DNA of 26,750 nucleotides from assembly GCA_022578965.1 (NCBI GenBank), contig MU400891.1, positions 1 to 26,750 on the forward strand. Direction: 5' to 3'. Positions 1 through 11,415 of the stretch are shown here, in pieces. Position 1 is the stretch's first letter. Every line of letters begins with the position of its first letter. The stretch is from Xylaria sp. FL1777. Taxonomy: Eukaryota; Ascomycota; Sordariomycetes; Xylariales; Xylariaceae. Made by a program: the position numbers and the translations under genes. Under the pieces are notes generated by a model that was not told the origin of the DNA, ran no database searches, and was given only the letters and a program-made list of their open reading frames with translations.

Positions 1-96
1 ATACTAAATTAGTACTTAAACTTTAGTACTAATACTAATACTAATTTAGTACTACTAAAATTAGTCCTTATACTAAGTACTAATTTTTTAACCCTG
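1..96. mobile_element. Right end of a hAT-like MITE, cut by the window start
   Basis: This stretch is made of ACTAATACTAA / TTAGTACT motifs and ends in AACCCTG. The block TTAGTCCTTATACTAAGTAC near its end also occurs just inside the right end of the 606-bp element at 26029-26634, and inverted near the left end of the 607-bp copy at 15438-16044. The terminal AACCCTG is the reverse complement of CAGGGTT, the terminus shared by that family. It is therefore read as the terminal part of a related element whose other end lies upstream of the window. The target duplication cannot be checked. Confidence 0.6.
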
Positions 97-351
97 TAAA
101 ATAAAAACAAAATAACTTACTTTTATATTGCTAACTTTGCTAATTAATTAAAACTAAGCTTTATAAGTTAACAAAAAACGCAGAAATGCTTTTAAAAAGC
201 AAAACTATATAACTATAAAGTTAATATAATAATTGTTCGAAGTTTTTTAAATTATAGCGCAATTTTTATTTATAATAACTTTTTTATAGTTGTTTTTTTA
301 AAAAACAAAAAAATAAACAAATTAGTTTAATAATTTTTAAATATGCATTAC
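97..351. other. AT-rich flank, no gene seen
   Basis: The stretch between the MITE end and the LTR retrotransposon is AT-rich and non-coding by eye, with stops in all frames. Its last five bases (347-351, attac) are the left copy of the target duplication of the retrotransposon at 352-8052. The same flank resumes at 8053. Confidence 0.6.
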
Positions 352-847
352 TGTTACGAAATTAGCACAGGGGTGGCTTTTAGAGCGGCCTAATGCTTTT
401 ATATATACTTTGCACTTTTTCTTTTGCTAGCTAAAGCTAAAGTTATGTAACGATTTACCTAGCTTACTAAGCTTACAGTAATTTAAAGCTTACTAAGCTT
501 ACAGTAATTTAAAGCTTACTAAGCTTATGGTAATTTAGTGCTTACTGGATTTGTAGTAATTTAAAAAAAGTTGCTACTTTTTTTACCTTTTTTTTATTTA
601 TATAAACATGCACTTTTTATATTTAGTTACTTACTTAGTTTTAAGTTTTTTAGCTATTAATTTTTTTATAACTATTAAGCATTAATATATTTATTACTTT
701 TAATTTTTTAAAACTTTTATTAATGTATAGTAGTAAAAGTACTTTAAAAACCTCTTTAACGAACTACCGTTAAAAATTTTATTATTATTTATAAATTAAA
801 ACTTTAAAAGCAAACCTGTTATATTAATATATAATAAGTTTATTACA
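352..847 (+). repeat. 5' LTR of the Ty3/gypsy element
   Basis: The LTR starts TGTTACG and ends TTATTACA, so it has the TG...CA termini. It lines up without gaps against 7557-8052 at a constant offset of 7205. It contains four tandem 26-bp units at 461-564 and a conserved TATATAAACATGCAC stretch near 599-613 that could be the TATA region of the LTR promoter (inference). The 3' end of this copy is more mutated than that of its partner: positions 836-847 have T or A where the other LTR keeps C or G. Confidence 0.93.
461..564 (+). repeat. Four 26-bp tandem units in the LTR
   Basis: Units begin at 461, 487, 513 and 539, each of the form AGCTTACTAAGCTTAYRGTA followed by ATTTAA; the fourth is more diverged. 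The same four units lie at 7666-7769 in the 3' LTR. Tandem blocks upstream of a TATA-like stretch are typical of LTR U3 enhancer regions, but function is not shown here. Confidence 0.8.
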
Positions 848-3780
848 TTTTAATAGCTTTTTAATTAATAAAACTTAACATATAAAAACAAATACTAGTA
901 TAAAAAGTTAAGTAATAAACAGTTTACAAAATAAACTTTTAAAAATATACTAAAGAAATATTTAAAAAATAAAAATATTAAACAACATTATATAAGTAAA
1001 CTTTATTTAATAACTAATAAACTAGATTTAAGTTATACTACTAAAAATAAAAAGTTAAGAATTAAGTTTAAAAATTTTAAAGATTTTTAAAATTAGTAAT
1101 GTATTAAAACAATAAACTTTAGTACTTTTATTAGCTATTTTTATTAAAAAAAAAGCAGTAATAAAAAAAAAGAAATTAAGCAATAGTAATAAAAAAAAAC
1201 TAACGTTAATACTAGTACTATAAAGCAAACTAGTTACTTTAACTTAAAAAATAGCTTAAATATTAAACGTTATAACTTTTAAACTAGCGTAAATATTAGC
1301 TATAGTAATTAAAGCAATAATAATAACTGCTATTATAATAATAAATTAAAGTTTTAAACAAATAATTATACTATAATTAATGTTAATATTATTACTAGTA
1401 AACTTAATGCTTACTTTTATTATTGTTATACTTAAAGTAATAACTTAAAATAAAAAACTTAACTTTTTATTATTACTGCTGTTTTTATTATTAAAATTAT
1501 TTATAATATTAAAAATATTAAACATTAAAAGTTTTAAACTTATTGCTTTAAAGCTTTATAATAAATCTATAAATATAAAAGCCTTTTTAATTTATGCTAA
1601 ACTTTATTTAAAATGGCACTTTATTATTATTACAAAAAAGAACTAAAAAGTAATAATTATTTTATAATTCTTGTTAAAAAAAGTACTAAAATAGTTTTAA
1701 CTTATTTTAAAGAATTTTTTAAAAGCTAATAAGTTAACCGATTTTAAGCCAAAAACAAAAAAAATTTTCAAGAATTATGTTAAGTTTAAAAATTAAATAA
1801 AGGCATTATTTAAAAACACTTAAAAAGCAAAACACGCAAAGAAAATACTTTATTGCTTAAAATAAATAAAAATAGTAATAAATTATGCTATAAAGTTTAA
1901 ACAATTAGCAGTAATTTTAAAATTGCTTAAGCTTATACTGTTTTACTTATTTTATAGTAAACTTAAAACTTAAGTTTAAAATAAACTATGCAAAATAAAT
2001 AAACTAGCAAAAATTAATACGTATATTAATATAGCTATTATAATTAATTAACGATTATTTAATTAGTATTTTAAAATTAAAAGAACTAAAAAAAACAAAA
2101 AAAAAAATATTTAAAAAAGTATTAAATAAAAATCTAAACAAATCAGTAAAGTTTAGAAATAATAACTTTAAGATATGTTTAAAGTTAAATATTATAACTA
2201 TAAAAAGAAAAAACATTTTTAAAAATAATATTAATTTAAAAAAAAAAACAAAAAAAAAAGCTATAAAAAAAGAAAAATTTCTTAACTTAAAAAAAAAGTA
2301 TAAGTTATAAAAGTTTAAAACAACAAAAAACAACAAAGCGATTTAAAAAATATATTTTTAAAGCAAAAGTATAAAATTGCTATTTTAAGTTAAAACAAAA
2401 ATGTTATACTAAATAAATTTAAATGCTTTATTTATACAAGTTAAAATAAACAAGCATATAAATATTATTTAAAAGCTTTATAGTTATTAAAACAAATTAT
2501 AAAAAGATATATTTACTATATAAACAATTAAAGTTATTTAATATATAATTTAAAAAAATAGTTTAACTAAAAGTAGCAAACAATAAAAAGTAATAAATTA
2601 ACATAGTTAGTAGATTTATAAAACTATAAAAACTCCAAATTATTAAAGCTTAAAATATAGCTTAAAAAAAAATTATGTTTAAAGAAATAAAACTATAATT
2701 ATAAATAGTGTAGTTATTAAATTAATTATAAACTACTAAAACATTTAATTGTTAAGTAGACTTAAAAAAACAAAACTTATAAAACCTTAAAGTAAAAACA
2801 AATAAAATTAAAAGCTATAAAAAATACTATAAAAAAAAATTAATAAAAATAAATAAAGTATTTTTATAGCTTAAACTACTTTAAATATAATAAAACAAAA
2901 AAGCACTAATAATTAACGTAAAAACTAATACGTTTTAAAAACTAAAGCTAGTAATTTAACTAATTGCTAAAAGTTATTACTATAACAGAACTATAATAAA
3001 AAACAATAATAATATTTTATGCCTAAAAATTTTAAAACATAATAAAGTACTATAAAATTGCTATATAGTATATTGTTGCTATTAATACTTACTTAACAAA
3101 TTAAAAAATAATTAGTTTTTTAAACGTATTGCAAAAACAAAAATATAGAACTTTTATAAATTAAAGTGGTTAGTTATAACTATAGTTTATTATAAAGATC
3201 TATAAAAATTTGCAACATTTAAAAAAAATTCTAATTATATTTATAATACTAGTTTAAAAAAATATAAAAATAATTACTATAAATATTACTAGCTAATTAA
3301 AGCATAATTATACTAAAAAATGGTTGCTAAAAGTAAAAAAGCTTAAAAACTGCGATTTAAAGCTTAATTAGAAGCAAAAATAAAACAAAGCGTAATAATA
3401 TCTAAAATACAAAATAAAACAAGCATTTAAACATTTAACAAAAAAAAGTTAAAAAACGAAATAAGCACTTGTTAAAAAAGCAGCAAATAGCTAAAAAAAC
3501 TAAAGCTTTACGTAAAGTTTAATATAATAACTAGCAAAACTAATTTAAAGTTAAACTTATATATTAAAAAAAAAAATATAATACTTTAATTAACTTAAAA
3601 ATATAAGCTAATATAATTTTACTTAAAGTAATAAAATAAAATAAAATTTCTTAAAAATATAAGCAAAAATCTTAAAAAATTAAAAGATTTAATAAAAGTA
3701 CTTTTAGCTATAATAATAGTTGCATATTTAAAAAAACTAAACTTTTTAATATATTTATATAAAAACATAAAAAACAAATT
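848..3780 (+). pseudogene. Presumed gag and 5' pol region, not resolved
   Basis: This is the internal part between the 5' LTR and the first recognisable protease motif. By position it should hold the primer binding site, gag and the start of pol. I could not find a legible CCHC zinc knuckle or a primer binding site; both would be easily erased by C-to-T change. The + strand is A-rich throughout, as is the readable pol downstream, which fits a coding + strand. All frames are broken by stops. The gag label rests on position only. Confidence 0.45.
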
Positions 3781-4080
3781 GTATTAAATATTGCTAATAT
3801 ATTTAATTATAATATTATTTTAGAAATACTATAGCTAAAAATTAGTAACTCTTTGATTTAATAAAAAGCAAAAACCATTAATTAGAAAAATAAAAAATAA
3901 AGCAAAAAAATTAAAAAAATTGCAAAAGAAATTCTGAACAAAATATTAAAAGTATATTATAAATTTTACAAACTATTTAAAAAAAGAAAAAAAAAAAAAC
4001 TTTTTAAACATAGCTTATAAAATTATTATATTTTTATTAAAAAAGAATATTAACTAAAGCTTTATTAAGTATACTATATA

Positions 4081-4680
4081 AGCTTAAACAAAACAAACGC
4101 TTTATAAAAATACATTTAAAAAAACCTAGCAAAAGAATTTCTAAAAGAATTTTAGTTATTTGCTAAATACCTTATAGTATTAATACTTAAAATAAAAAAT
4201 AAAAAACAACTAATTAATAAAAAAAAAAAACTAATATAACAAATAGTAGTTAACTACTAATTATTAAACGTAATTATTATTATAAATAAATATTTTTTTA
4301 TTTTATTAGTAACTATAAAAAAAAACATTAATTAAGCAAAATAGTTTATAGTAGTTAATATTTTAAATAAATATTATGTTATTAAAATAGCTAAAAAAAA
4401 AAAATAAAAAACTGCTATATAAATAGTACATAGATTATATAAGTATATAGTTATACTATAAGAACTATAAAACATACTAGCTAGCTTTTAATATATAATA
4501 ATAATAATTCTATAGAAGTTTTTAAACAAATTTGTGTTTATTTATTTAAATAATATTTTAATTTACTTTAAAACACTAAAAAAATACAAAAAACATATAA
4601 CTTAAGTATTAAAAACATTTAAATAAGCAGAATTATAACTTAACACAAAAAAGTATATATAGCATACATAAAAAATTAAC
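4081..4680 (+). pseudogene. Reverse transcriptase domain of the gypsy pol
   Basis: In frame +1 the segment reads in the order of Ty3/gypsy RT: an SLNKTNAL block (4081) for the S-L-x-E-x-E-x-L region, VVNY.LLN (4246) for the VDYRxLN motif, NKYFFILL for the D-R-Y-P-x-P-L region, QAKWF, ILASF (P-A-S-F) near 4480, and the catalytic YLNNILIY at 4543-4566. Downstream, FKTLKKYKKHI matches the usual S-x-T-x-E-E-H-x-x-H stretch. Asp-to-Asn changes at 4549-4554 would abolish catalysis even if the stops were ignored. Confidence 0.92.
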
Positions 4681-5599
4681 TTTTTAAGATTTATAATTAC
4701 TTTAAAACAAATATAAATTTAACAGTTAAAAATTAACACAGTATAAAACTAGAAAATATTTAACTTAGCTATTATTATAAATATATAACAAGCATTAGGA
4801 TTTTTAAACTATATTTAAATGTTAATTTAAAACTTTAGAAAGATAACATTTTACTTTACAAAATATATAAAAAAAAAATACAAAAAAAAGTTTTTCTTAA
4901 TTTCGAAAAAAGCTTAAAAAGCTTTTAAAAAACTAAAACTAAAAGTTATTTTTAACTTTATAGTTAAATTACTTAATCTATAAAAAAAAAAAAAGCTAAA
5001 AATAAATGCTTTAAATAGTATAATTACAAAAGTTTTAAAACAACTAAAAAACAACAAAAAATAACACTTAGTAGCTTATTATTTTAAAGCACTACAAAAC
5101 GTAGCATTATAATATTTTATATATAATAAAAAACTGCTTATAATTATTATAGTACTTAAAAAGTAAAAACTGTTTTTTACGGAAACTATAAAGCTAATTA
5201 AGATTTATTTAGATTATTAAAACTTAATAAAATTTATAACTACGCAAAAAATTACTAAATAATATAAAAATTAAATAGTTTTTTTTTCTAAATTTAACTT
5301 TAAAATATGCTATATTAAAAAAAAAGAAAACATTTAAGCAAATATATTTAGTTAATAAAGTTAAAAAAGATTTAAAGTTTTAAAAAAAAACATTTAAGTG
5401 TTATATTCTTAAAAAAATAAAAGCTTAAAAATTAAAATTATACTTAAAGACTTTATAGATATATAGCTATAATAAGCTTATAACTTAAAAAAGTTAGCAT
5501 AACTATAAAAATATAAAAAATTAAAAAATAACAAGCTAATATATAAACATAAGGTTTATTTACTAAAATTCTTATAAAACAAGTTTATTAAAAAATTCT

Positions 5600-6250
5600 A
5601 CGAATATTTATTATATAAACACTAAAAAACAACAAAAATAGTTAAACAACTATAAGAAAAATACAATTTTTTAGAACTATAAAACATAGTTAAATCTATT
5701 ATAAAAAAATGCAATATTTGCAACAAAGCTAAAATAGCTTAATATAAGCTTTATAAACTACTATAACTTACATAAATACTTAAACAAGCATAGCATATTA
5801 TTGCTTAAGATTTTATTATAGTACTACTTTTATTAATTAATTTAGTTATAAAAGTATAATACAATAAAATATAAGTTATTATTAATAAACTTACTAAGTA
5901 TGCTTACTTTTTATTATTTAAAGAAAATATAATAGCTAAACAACTTATATACGCTTTTATATGCTAATATTTAAATAAGCATAAGCTATTAAAAAAAATT
6001 GTTTTAAATTAAAATAAATTGTTTACTTTTAAGTTTAAAACTAGTTTTTTTAAACTTATTAATATTAAACTAAAGTTTTTAACTGTTTATTACTTACAAA
6101 CAAATAAACAAACAAAAAAACTAAACTAAATATTAAAACAATATTTATAAAGTTATGTTAACTATTAATAAAACAATTAAGTAAAACTATTATTAATAGT
6201 ATAAATCTTATATAATATATTAACAAACAAAAATATAAACATATTTCCGT
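5600..6250 (+). pseudogene. Integrase domain of the gypsy pol
   Basis: Frame +1. The zinc-binding part has YKH near 5620-5630 and C-x2-C (CNIC) at 5710-5721. The core has a H-I-I-A-*-D-F-I block around 5794-5817 (expected W before the Asp), then INKLTKYAY for the V-D-R-x-T-K-x-A block. The Y-H-P-Q-T-D-G-Q-T-E-R signature survives as YYLQTNKQTKK at 6088-6120. His-to-Tyr, Pro-to-Leu, Asp-to-Asn, Gly-to-Lys and Glu-to-Lys are all explained by C-to-T or G-to-A changes. The family assignment is firm; the protein is dead. Confidence 0.93.
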
Positions 6251-6716
6251 ATAAAGCTGTTTATAAATAACAAGCAATTATTGAAAAACAAAAAAAAACA
6301 TTAATAAAAACACTTGCTATTTTAACTATAACATTTTAAGCAAGAATTATTACAATAAAAATTAAAACGTTATAAGCTAAACTATAATTATATTTTTAGT
6401 TTTTATAACAATAAATGTTAGTATATTATAACAAAAAACAAACTAAAGAACTAACTTTTAAAAAAAAAACAAAGTTTATTTGCTATAATAAAAACAAAAT
6501 GCAAACACTAATATTTTCTAAATTAAAACAAAACAACTAAGCAATAAATTAAAATTTAAAAAACTTAGCTTTTTTAAAATTAAAGAAGTTATTTTATTTA
6601 TTAACTATAAACTGTTATTACTAAAAAATATACAAATTTACTTTATTTTTTACATTTTTTTACTAGAATTAATACTTATTAAAACATTTATTAAAACACA
6701 ACTAAAAATAAAAACA

Positions 6717-6873
6717 GATTAAAACGTTTATAAAGTTAAAAGTATACTAAATTTTTGTTAAAACAACAATAACTTAAAATATTTTATTAAATAAAAAAAA
6801 TACTTATATACTAATAATACTTAAGAACTTAAAAAACACTTAAAGACTGCTAAAGTAGTTATAAATTAGTTTT
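6717..6873 (+). pseudogene. C-terminal chromodomain of the gypsy pol
   Basis: In frame +3 the segment reads VYKVKSIL, then LKYFIK*KKY, then NNT*ELKKHL. These line up with the chromodomain blocks Y-E-V-E-x-I-L, L-x-Y-x-V-K-W-K-G-Y and N-T-W-E-P-x-x-x-L, with both aromatic-cage Trp codons turned into stops. Upstream, from about 6507, the G-P-F and V-F-H-V-S-L-L blocks of the integrase C-terminus read as SFF and IFYIFLLE in the same frame. In chromoviruses the domain directs integration to heterochromatin, which fits the element-rich location. Confidence 0.88.
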
Positions 6874-6899
6874 ACTGCTAATACTTTAACTACTTAAAA

Positions 6900-7556
6900 C
6901 TAGAAAAAAAAAGTCGACCTTAAAGGAAACGCTTAAAAAATTTTAATTAAACTTAAATAAAGCAGCTTGTGCTGCTTTAGCTTGCTTTTTTTGTTGTTTT
7001 TGCTTTTTTATTAGCGCTTTTTATTTTTTTTTAATACGTTTTATTTTGTTTAGTTTATTTAAAAACTAAAGCTTTTATTAAACTATTTTAATACTTTTTG
7101 CTTTTAGAAAATGTTTTTATATATAAAGCTAAGCTAACTTGCTTAAAACAAAATTAAAGCTATTTTAAGCTTGTTTTAATTTTTTTTAAACTAAAAATAG
7201 CTGTTGTTTTGCTTGCTTTTTTTTTTTTTAAAACAACAGTATTTAAAAACTATGTTATTAATTAAGTTAATTAAAACTTCTGATTTATTGCAAAAGTAAC
7301 TAGCGCATACGCATTTAAAACAATAAAACATATTATTTGTTATTTTGTACGTTAATAACTAATTAAAACAGCAAAAGCAAAGCATAACTTTATAGCTAAT
7401 AAAGTTAATAAAAAAAGCAAAAATAAGTTTTTGCTTTGTTTTAAATAAGCAGTTAGTTTTTTTAATACGCTTTAATATTATAACATATAAGAAAAAAGGA
7501 AAAAAAAATATTTACGAAAAATTGTTAGGACAACAATTCTAGAAAAAGAAAAATAA
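6900..7556. other. Region between pol and 3' LTR; possible antisense remnant, PPT
   Basis: After the chromodomain the composition switches: 6960-7470 is T-rich on the + strand, unlike the A-rich 848-6900. Since the coding strand of the decayed genes here is the A-rich one, this could be an antisense reading frame. Read on the minus strand it gives lysine-rich stretches with stops, and I do not recognise it. A perfect 8-bp stem with a 4-base loop (AAAGCAGC / GCTGCTTT) lies at 6959-6978. The purine-rich AGAAAAAGAAAAATAA at 7541-7556, directly before the 3' LTR, is a plausible polypurine tract. Confidence 0.45.
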
Positions 7557-8052
7557 TATTACAAAATTAGCATAAAAGTAGCTTTTAAAGCAGCTTAATG
7601 CTTTTATATATACTTTGCACTTTTTTTTTTGCTAGCTAAAGCTAAAGTTACGTAACAACTTATTTAGCTTACTAAGCTTATAGTAATTTAAAGCTTACTA
7701 AGCTTATAATAATCTAAAGCTTACTAAGCTTATAATAATTTAATGCTTACTAAATTTGCAATAATTTAAAAAAAGTTGCTACTTTTTTTATCTTTTTTTT
7801 ATTTATATAAACATGCACTTTTTATACTTAGTTACTTACTTAGTTCTAAGTTCTTTAGCTATTAATTTCTTTATAACTGCTAAGCACTAATACATTTATT
7901 ACTTTTAATCTTTTAAGACTTTTATTAATGCACAGTAGTAAAAGTACTTCAAAAACCTCCCTAACAAACTACCGTTAAGAATCCTATTATTACCTACAAA
8001 TTAAGACTCTAAAAGCAAACCTGTTATATTAATATATAACAGGTCCGTTATA
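7557..8052 (+). repeat. 3' LTR of the Ty3/gypsy element
   Basis: This is the gap-free partner of 352-847. It starts TATTACA (TGTTACG in the 5' copy) and ends GGTCCGTTATA, which keeps the G and C lost from the 5' copy end but has lost the final CA. The mutated positions run both ways between the two LTRs, so each was hit independently. It is followed at once by attac (8053-8057), the right target duplication. Confidence 0.93.
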
Positions 8053-9221
8053 ATTACATTAAAATATAATATAACAAATAGTTAACCTATTAATAAAATT
8101 AATCCAAAATAAATATAAATTAACTTATAAGCTTGCATAAAATATAGCTGTTTATATAGCTTATATAAGCTATTACTTTTATATTTTTAAATTTGCAAAC
8201 TATATTTAAAAATAAGCTATTTTTTAGCTAAAATGCTTTTTTAAAACGCTTAAAACAAAGCTAACATACTAATAAACTACTTAAAACTATTGTTTTTTTA
8301 ATAGTTTTATATTTTTTGTTTTTAGCTTTAATAGTTTATTTGCAAGGTTTATAAACAAAAGTTATAATAAAAACAAGCTAATGCTTAAATAATATAAAAA
8401 CTTTAAAATTTATATTAAAATTAAACTTATTTTTTGCGTTATTTATATTAAAATTATATAAGCTAACATTAGGATTTTTATTAAGATTTATAAAATTAAA
8501 ATCATTTTTATTTTTATTTTTATTTTTTTTTATAACTAATAAAAAGCCTAATAATGTTTAAATCTTTATTAAAATCGGAGCTATTTTAAAAAAAAAGCAA
8601 ACTGCTAAAGTTTTTATTTTTATTATTAAAATTATTAAACTTTTAGCAAAAAGGTTTATTAAAGTTCTATTTTATAGTAAAATTAAACTTATCTTTAAAT
8701 AAATTTAAGCGTAAAGCAAATTACAATAACTTTCTACGTTTATATGCATTACTTTTAATTACTATAAGTTTAAGCAACATAATTATAATGCAAATAATAA
8801 TTAAAAAAAAAGCAGAAAAAATGTAAAATAAGTATAAAATTAGCAGTAATAAAATAAATAGCTAAAACTAAATGTTTAGCAGTAGCTAAAAAGAAAAAAA
8901 AAAAAAAAAAAAAAAAAAAAGCATATAGCAATAAAAATATAAGCGCAAGCTTTGCTATAAATATAGCATAAAACAAACATAACTTAATACATAAACATAA
9001 GCATAAATATATAAATACTTTAACTATTACATTATATAGGCATTTTATTTAATATATTATATTTATGCTTAATTACTTTATATTACTTTACTTTATTATT
9101 TACACTTAAGATTAATTACTTTAATTAATTTTATTTATATATAAATTAAAAACAACTTAATTAAAAAAAAAAAATAGTTGTTATAATTAAGTTATTTAAG
9201 TACTTTAGCACATATTATATA
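8053..9221. other. AT-rich intergenic flank, nothing identified
   Basis: No gene, RNA or repeat end could be supported here. The stretch is saturated with A and T, has stops in all frames and contains a long A-run at about 8888-8920. A short low-complexity frame on the minus strand (8770-8976) is an effect of composition and homopolymers. The mutation texture matches the neighbouring dead elements, so it may be a still older repeat. Confidence 0.5.
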
Positions 9222-11415
9222 TTATATATATTATATTACTTGGGCTAACGGCTTATTAGCTATGCCGGTTTTTATTTTTTATATGTATAGGTAAAAACTG
9301 TGCTTATAAGTCAAAAGCAAGCTATAAGTGGCTTATTTTTTTTTTAGTAGCTAAGTAAAAAAATTCTGTATTTACTTTTAAGTTATACTAGTTTTGCTAC
9401 GATTTTATTAAGTGCTTTGCTTTTTACTTTTTTGCTTTTAGGTTGTTTGCTTACTTGTATTATGCTGTTAACTAAGTATATGCATTTTTACGTAGTTATT
9501 TTATAGTTCTTTTTTCTTTGTATTTTTTCTGCTTTATAATTTGCTTGCTTTAGTATTACTGCTTGCTTTGTGCTGCTTATAGCAGTTTTTTTAGTTCTAG
9601 CATTTATTTAGTTAAGTATACTACTTTTTTTTTTAATTTCTTTTTAAACCTTTTTTTATTGTATTGCTAGTATATTGTAGTTTGCTTGCTTTAGTATTAT
9701 TGCTAGCTTTTTGCTGCACTAGTTTTTTTATAACTAAGTTATAACTAAGTTATAAGCAAAGTTAATTGCTTATTACTTTTTAGTTTGCTTTTTGTATATT
9801 TATTTTTTAAGCTATTTTTATACTTTTTATAGTAAGCTTACTAAGTAAGCATAGCTTATAAATAGCTTATATACTAAGCAATATAAAGTAATAATAAGTA
9901 ATAAGTTATTTTATTTAGCTATTTATGCTAATTTTTTTTTTTTTAACTATTAATTTTATTACTTTTATTATTACTATTATTATATGCTTAGCTTACGCTT
10001 GCTTTAATATATTAAAGTGTTTAGTTTATAATATAATTAGTTGTTAATATATTATAGTTATATAAAAATCTACTTTATTATAGCTGCTATACTTTTTGCA
10101 GTATATATTTATAATTAGCTTAACTTAAGTATATATATTAATTAGTATTAAACTTATATATTTAAAGTTATAAGTTATTTTACTATAGTTTTTATTAGTT
10201 ATTTAATTTATAGTACTAAATAAAGTAGCTAATAGCTTATTATTATATAATTTAAGCTTTTATAACTGCTTGTTGTTATGCTTTTTTGCTGTAATGCTAA
10301 TTTTTAAAATAAAAATAAGTGCTTTAATACTTTATGCTAAAGTATTATTAATAGCCTTAAAATTTATATTTACTAAGCATGCTAAAATGCTTAAGCTATA
10401 CTGCTATTATATTGCTTATATTATAGTAATATATTATATATTTTTTATTGCTATTTTTTTTACGCTAACTATATAAAAACATTAATAATTTTTATGCTTG
10501 CAATATTATTAGCAAATTTGCTAAGTGTTTATAATACAAAAAAAGCAAAGTAAACACTAAAAGTAATAGTTATAATTCTATAAATACTTTTAACTGTATT
10601 AATATTTGCATATTTTTAAGCTTTACTTTATGCTTATTTTAACTGTTAAAGTTCTTTTAATTTTAAGTGCTACTAATAATTTTTTAGCTTAAAAAAGTTA
10701 ATAAAGAACTTTAATTGTTTATTAAAGCTTGCATAGCTATACGCTATTTTTATATTAATAAAAATATTTAAGCTATATTTATAGCTAGTATGCAACTTTA
10801 AGTTGCAATTAAAAAAGCAAAAAAAGCTGCAGCAAGTAAAAAAGCTAGAAGTTCTATATAAATAAGCCGATTAAAAGGTATTTATATAACCTTTAAAAGT
10901 TAGCATTATTATATATTTAATAGCTAAAAGTTTTAATAAAATTTTAATGTTTAGTGCTTAATAAAGTTATTTAATTGCTTTGTTTTTTTATAATGTATGC
11001 TTTTTAATTTTTATAGTTTTATATTTATAATTTTGTATTGCTATTTTTAGTACTTTATTATATTATGCTTTACTTTAAAGTTTATAAACGTAAGCTTATA
11101 ATAAGCAGCTTTCTTAAAACTATAAGTAATAAACAGTTTTATAACAGCTGCTTTAGCTCTTGCTTTATAGTTATAATAAACTTTTTTTAGCTTGAAAAAA
11201 AGCCAGTATTAATGCTTAGTTGTTTTTATTTTGTGTTTAAAAGCCTCTGTTTTTATGTTTTTGCAGCTATTTATAACTTAATTAGTTCTTTAGCTATATT
11301 ATAATAGCTAAGCCTTTTTGTATTTAAAACTTATTTAGCTATCCTACGTGCTTTTTTTAAGTTGCATAATGACCGGTAGCCTAGTTAAAAATTTGTTTGC
11401 TTTTTTAGTATACTA
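9222..11415 (-). repeat. Left arm of a large inverted repeat (unidentified dead element)
   Basis: The arm is the inverted counterpart of 11903-14098. Corresponding positions sum to about 23320: the block GGCTAACGGCTTATTAGC at 9243-9260 matches the reverse complement near 14060-14077, and the inner end AGTATACTA at 11407 matches the region around 11903-11911. Differences seen are mostly transitions. The T-rich + strand suggests that the original coding strand was minus, by analogy with the readable elements. A weak match between the outer end (GGCTAACGG) and the inner end (reverse complement GGCTACCGG near 11370-11380) suggests each arm may be one TIR-type DNA transposon. No transposase motif could be read with confidence. 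Confidence 0.8.

Larger units (their letters stand above)
3790..6873 (+). pseudogene. pol: Decayed pol: protease, RT, RNase H, integrase, chromodomain
   Basis: Frame +1 (codons starting 3814, 4246, 4531, 5008, 5710, 6088) is readable from the protease to the integrase. Protease: IILEIL*L at 3814-3837 stands where gypsy proteins have the I-L-G-x-x-W-L motif. RT: VVNY at 4246-4257 for VVDY, and FVFIYLNNILIY at 4531-4566 with both active-site Asp codons (4549-4554) read as Asn. RNase H: about 5008-5330, with a HLVAYYFKAL block. Integrase: zinc-finger CNIC from 5710, first Asp kept at 5809-5811, second changed to Asn at 6007-6009, Glu changed to Lys at 6115-6117; the last two are 36 codons apart, the D35E spacing. 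A shift to frame +3 occurs between about 6420 and 6505, near A-runs. The chromodomain follows in that frame. In-frame stops sit where Trp, Gln or Arg are expected. No function remains. Confidence 0.92.
352..8052 (+). mobile_element. Complete, dead Ty3/gypsy chromovirus LTR retrotransposon
   Basis: The element is 7701 bp. It has two direct 496-bp LTRs (352-847 and 7557-8052) and the perfect 5-bp flanking duplication attac at 347-351 and 8053-8057, which shows the boundaries are right. Order inside is protease, RT, RNase H, integrase, chromodomain, the Ty3/gypsy (Metaviridae) order, with the chromodomain marking the chromovirus branch. RT, RNase H and integrase read in one frame (+1) despite many stop codons, so decay was mainly by transitions and not by indels. 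The LTRs differ at roughly 55-60 positions by eye, all C/T or G/A. The element cannot be active by itself. Because of hypermutation, LTR divergence cannot be used as an insertion clock. Confidence 0.95.

Noticed and set aside
2055..2336. 93-residue Phe-rich frame on the minus strand inside the gypsy element
   Set aside because: Antisense to the presumed gag region, low complexity, no recognisable motif.
6959..6978. AAAGCAGC-TTGT-GCTGCTTT hairpin as a terminator or small RNA
   Set aside because: It is short, inside a dead retrotransposon, and made of the GpC-containing words that survive mutation everywhere here; chance is sufficient.
10270..10476. Open frame of 68 residues on the + strand, with a similar 79-residue frame at 12842-13081 on the minus strand
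   Set aside because: The two are mirror copies within the inverted repeat and are made of Leu, Ile, Phe, Lys and Tyr. Open frames of this kind arise opposite decayed coding strands in AT-saturated DNA, as seen over the LINE RT; no family features.
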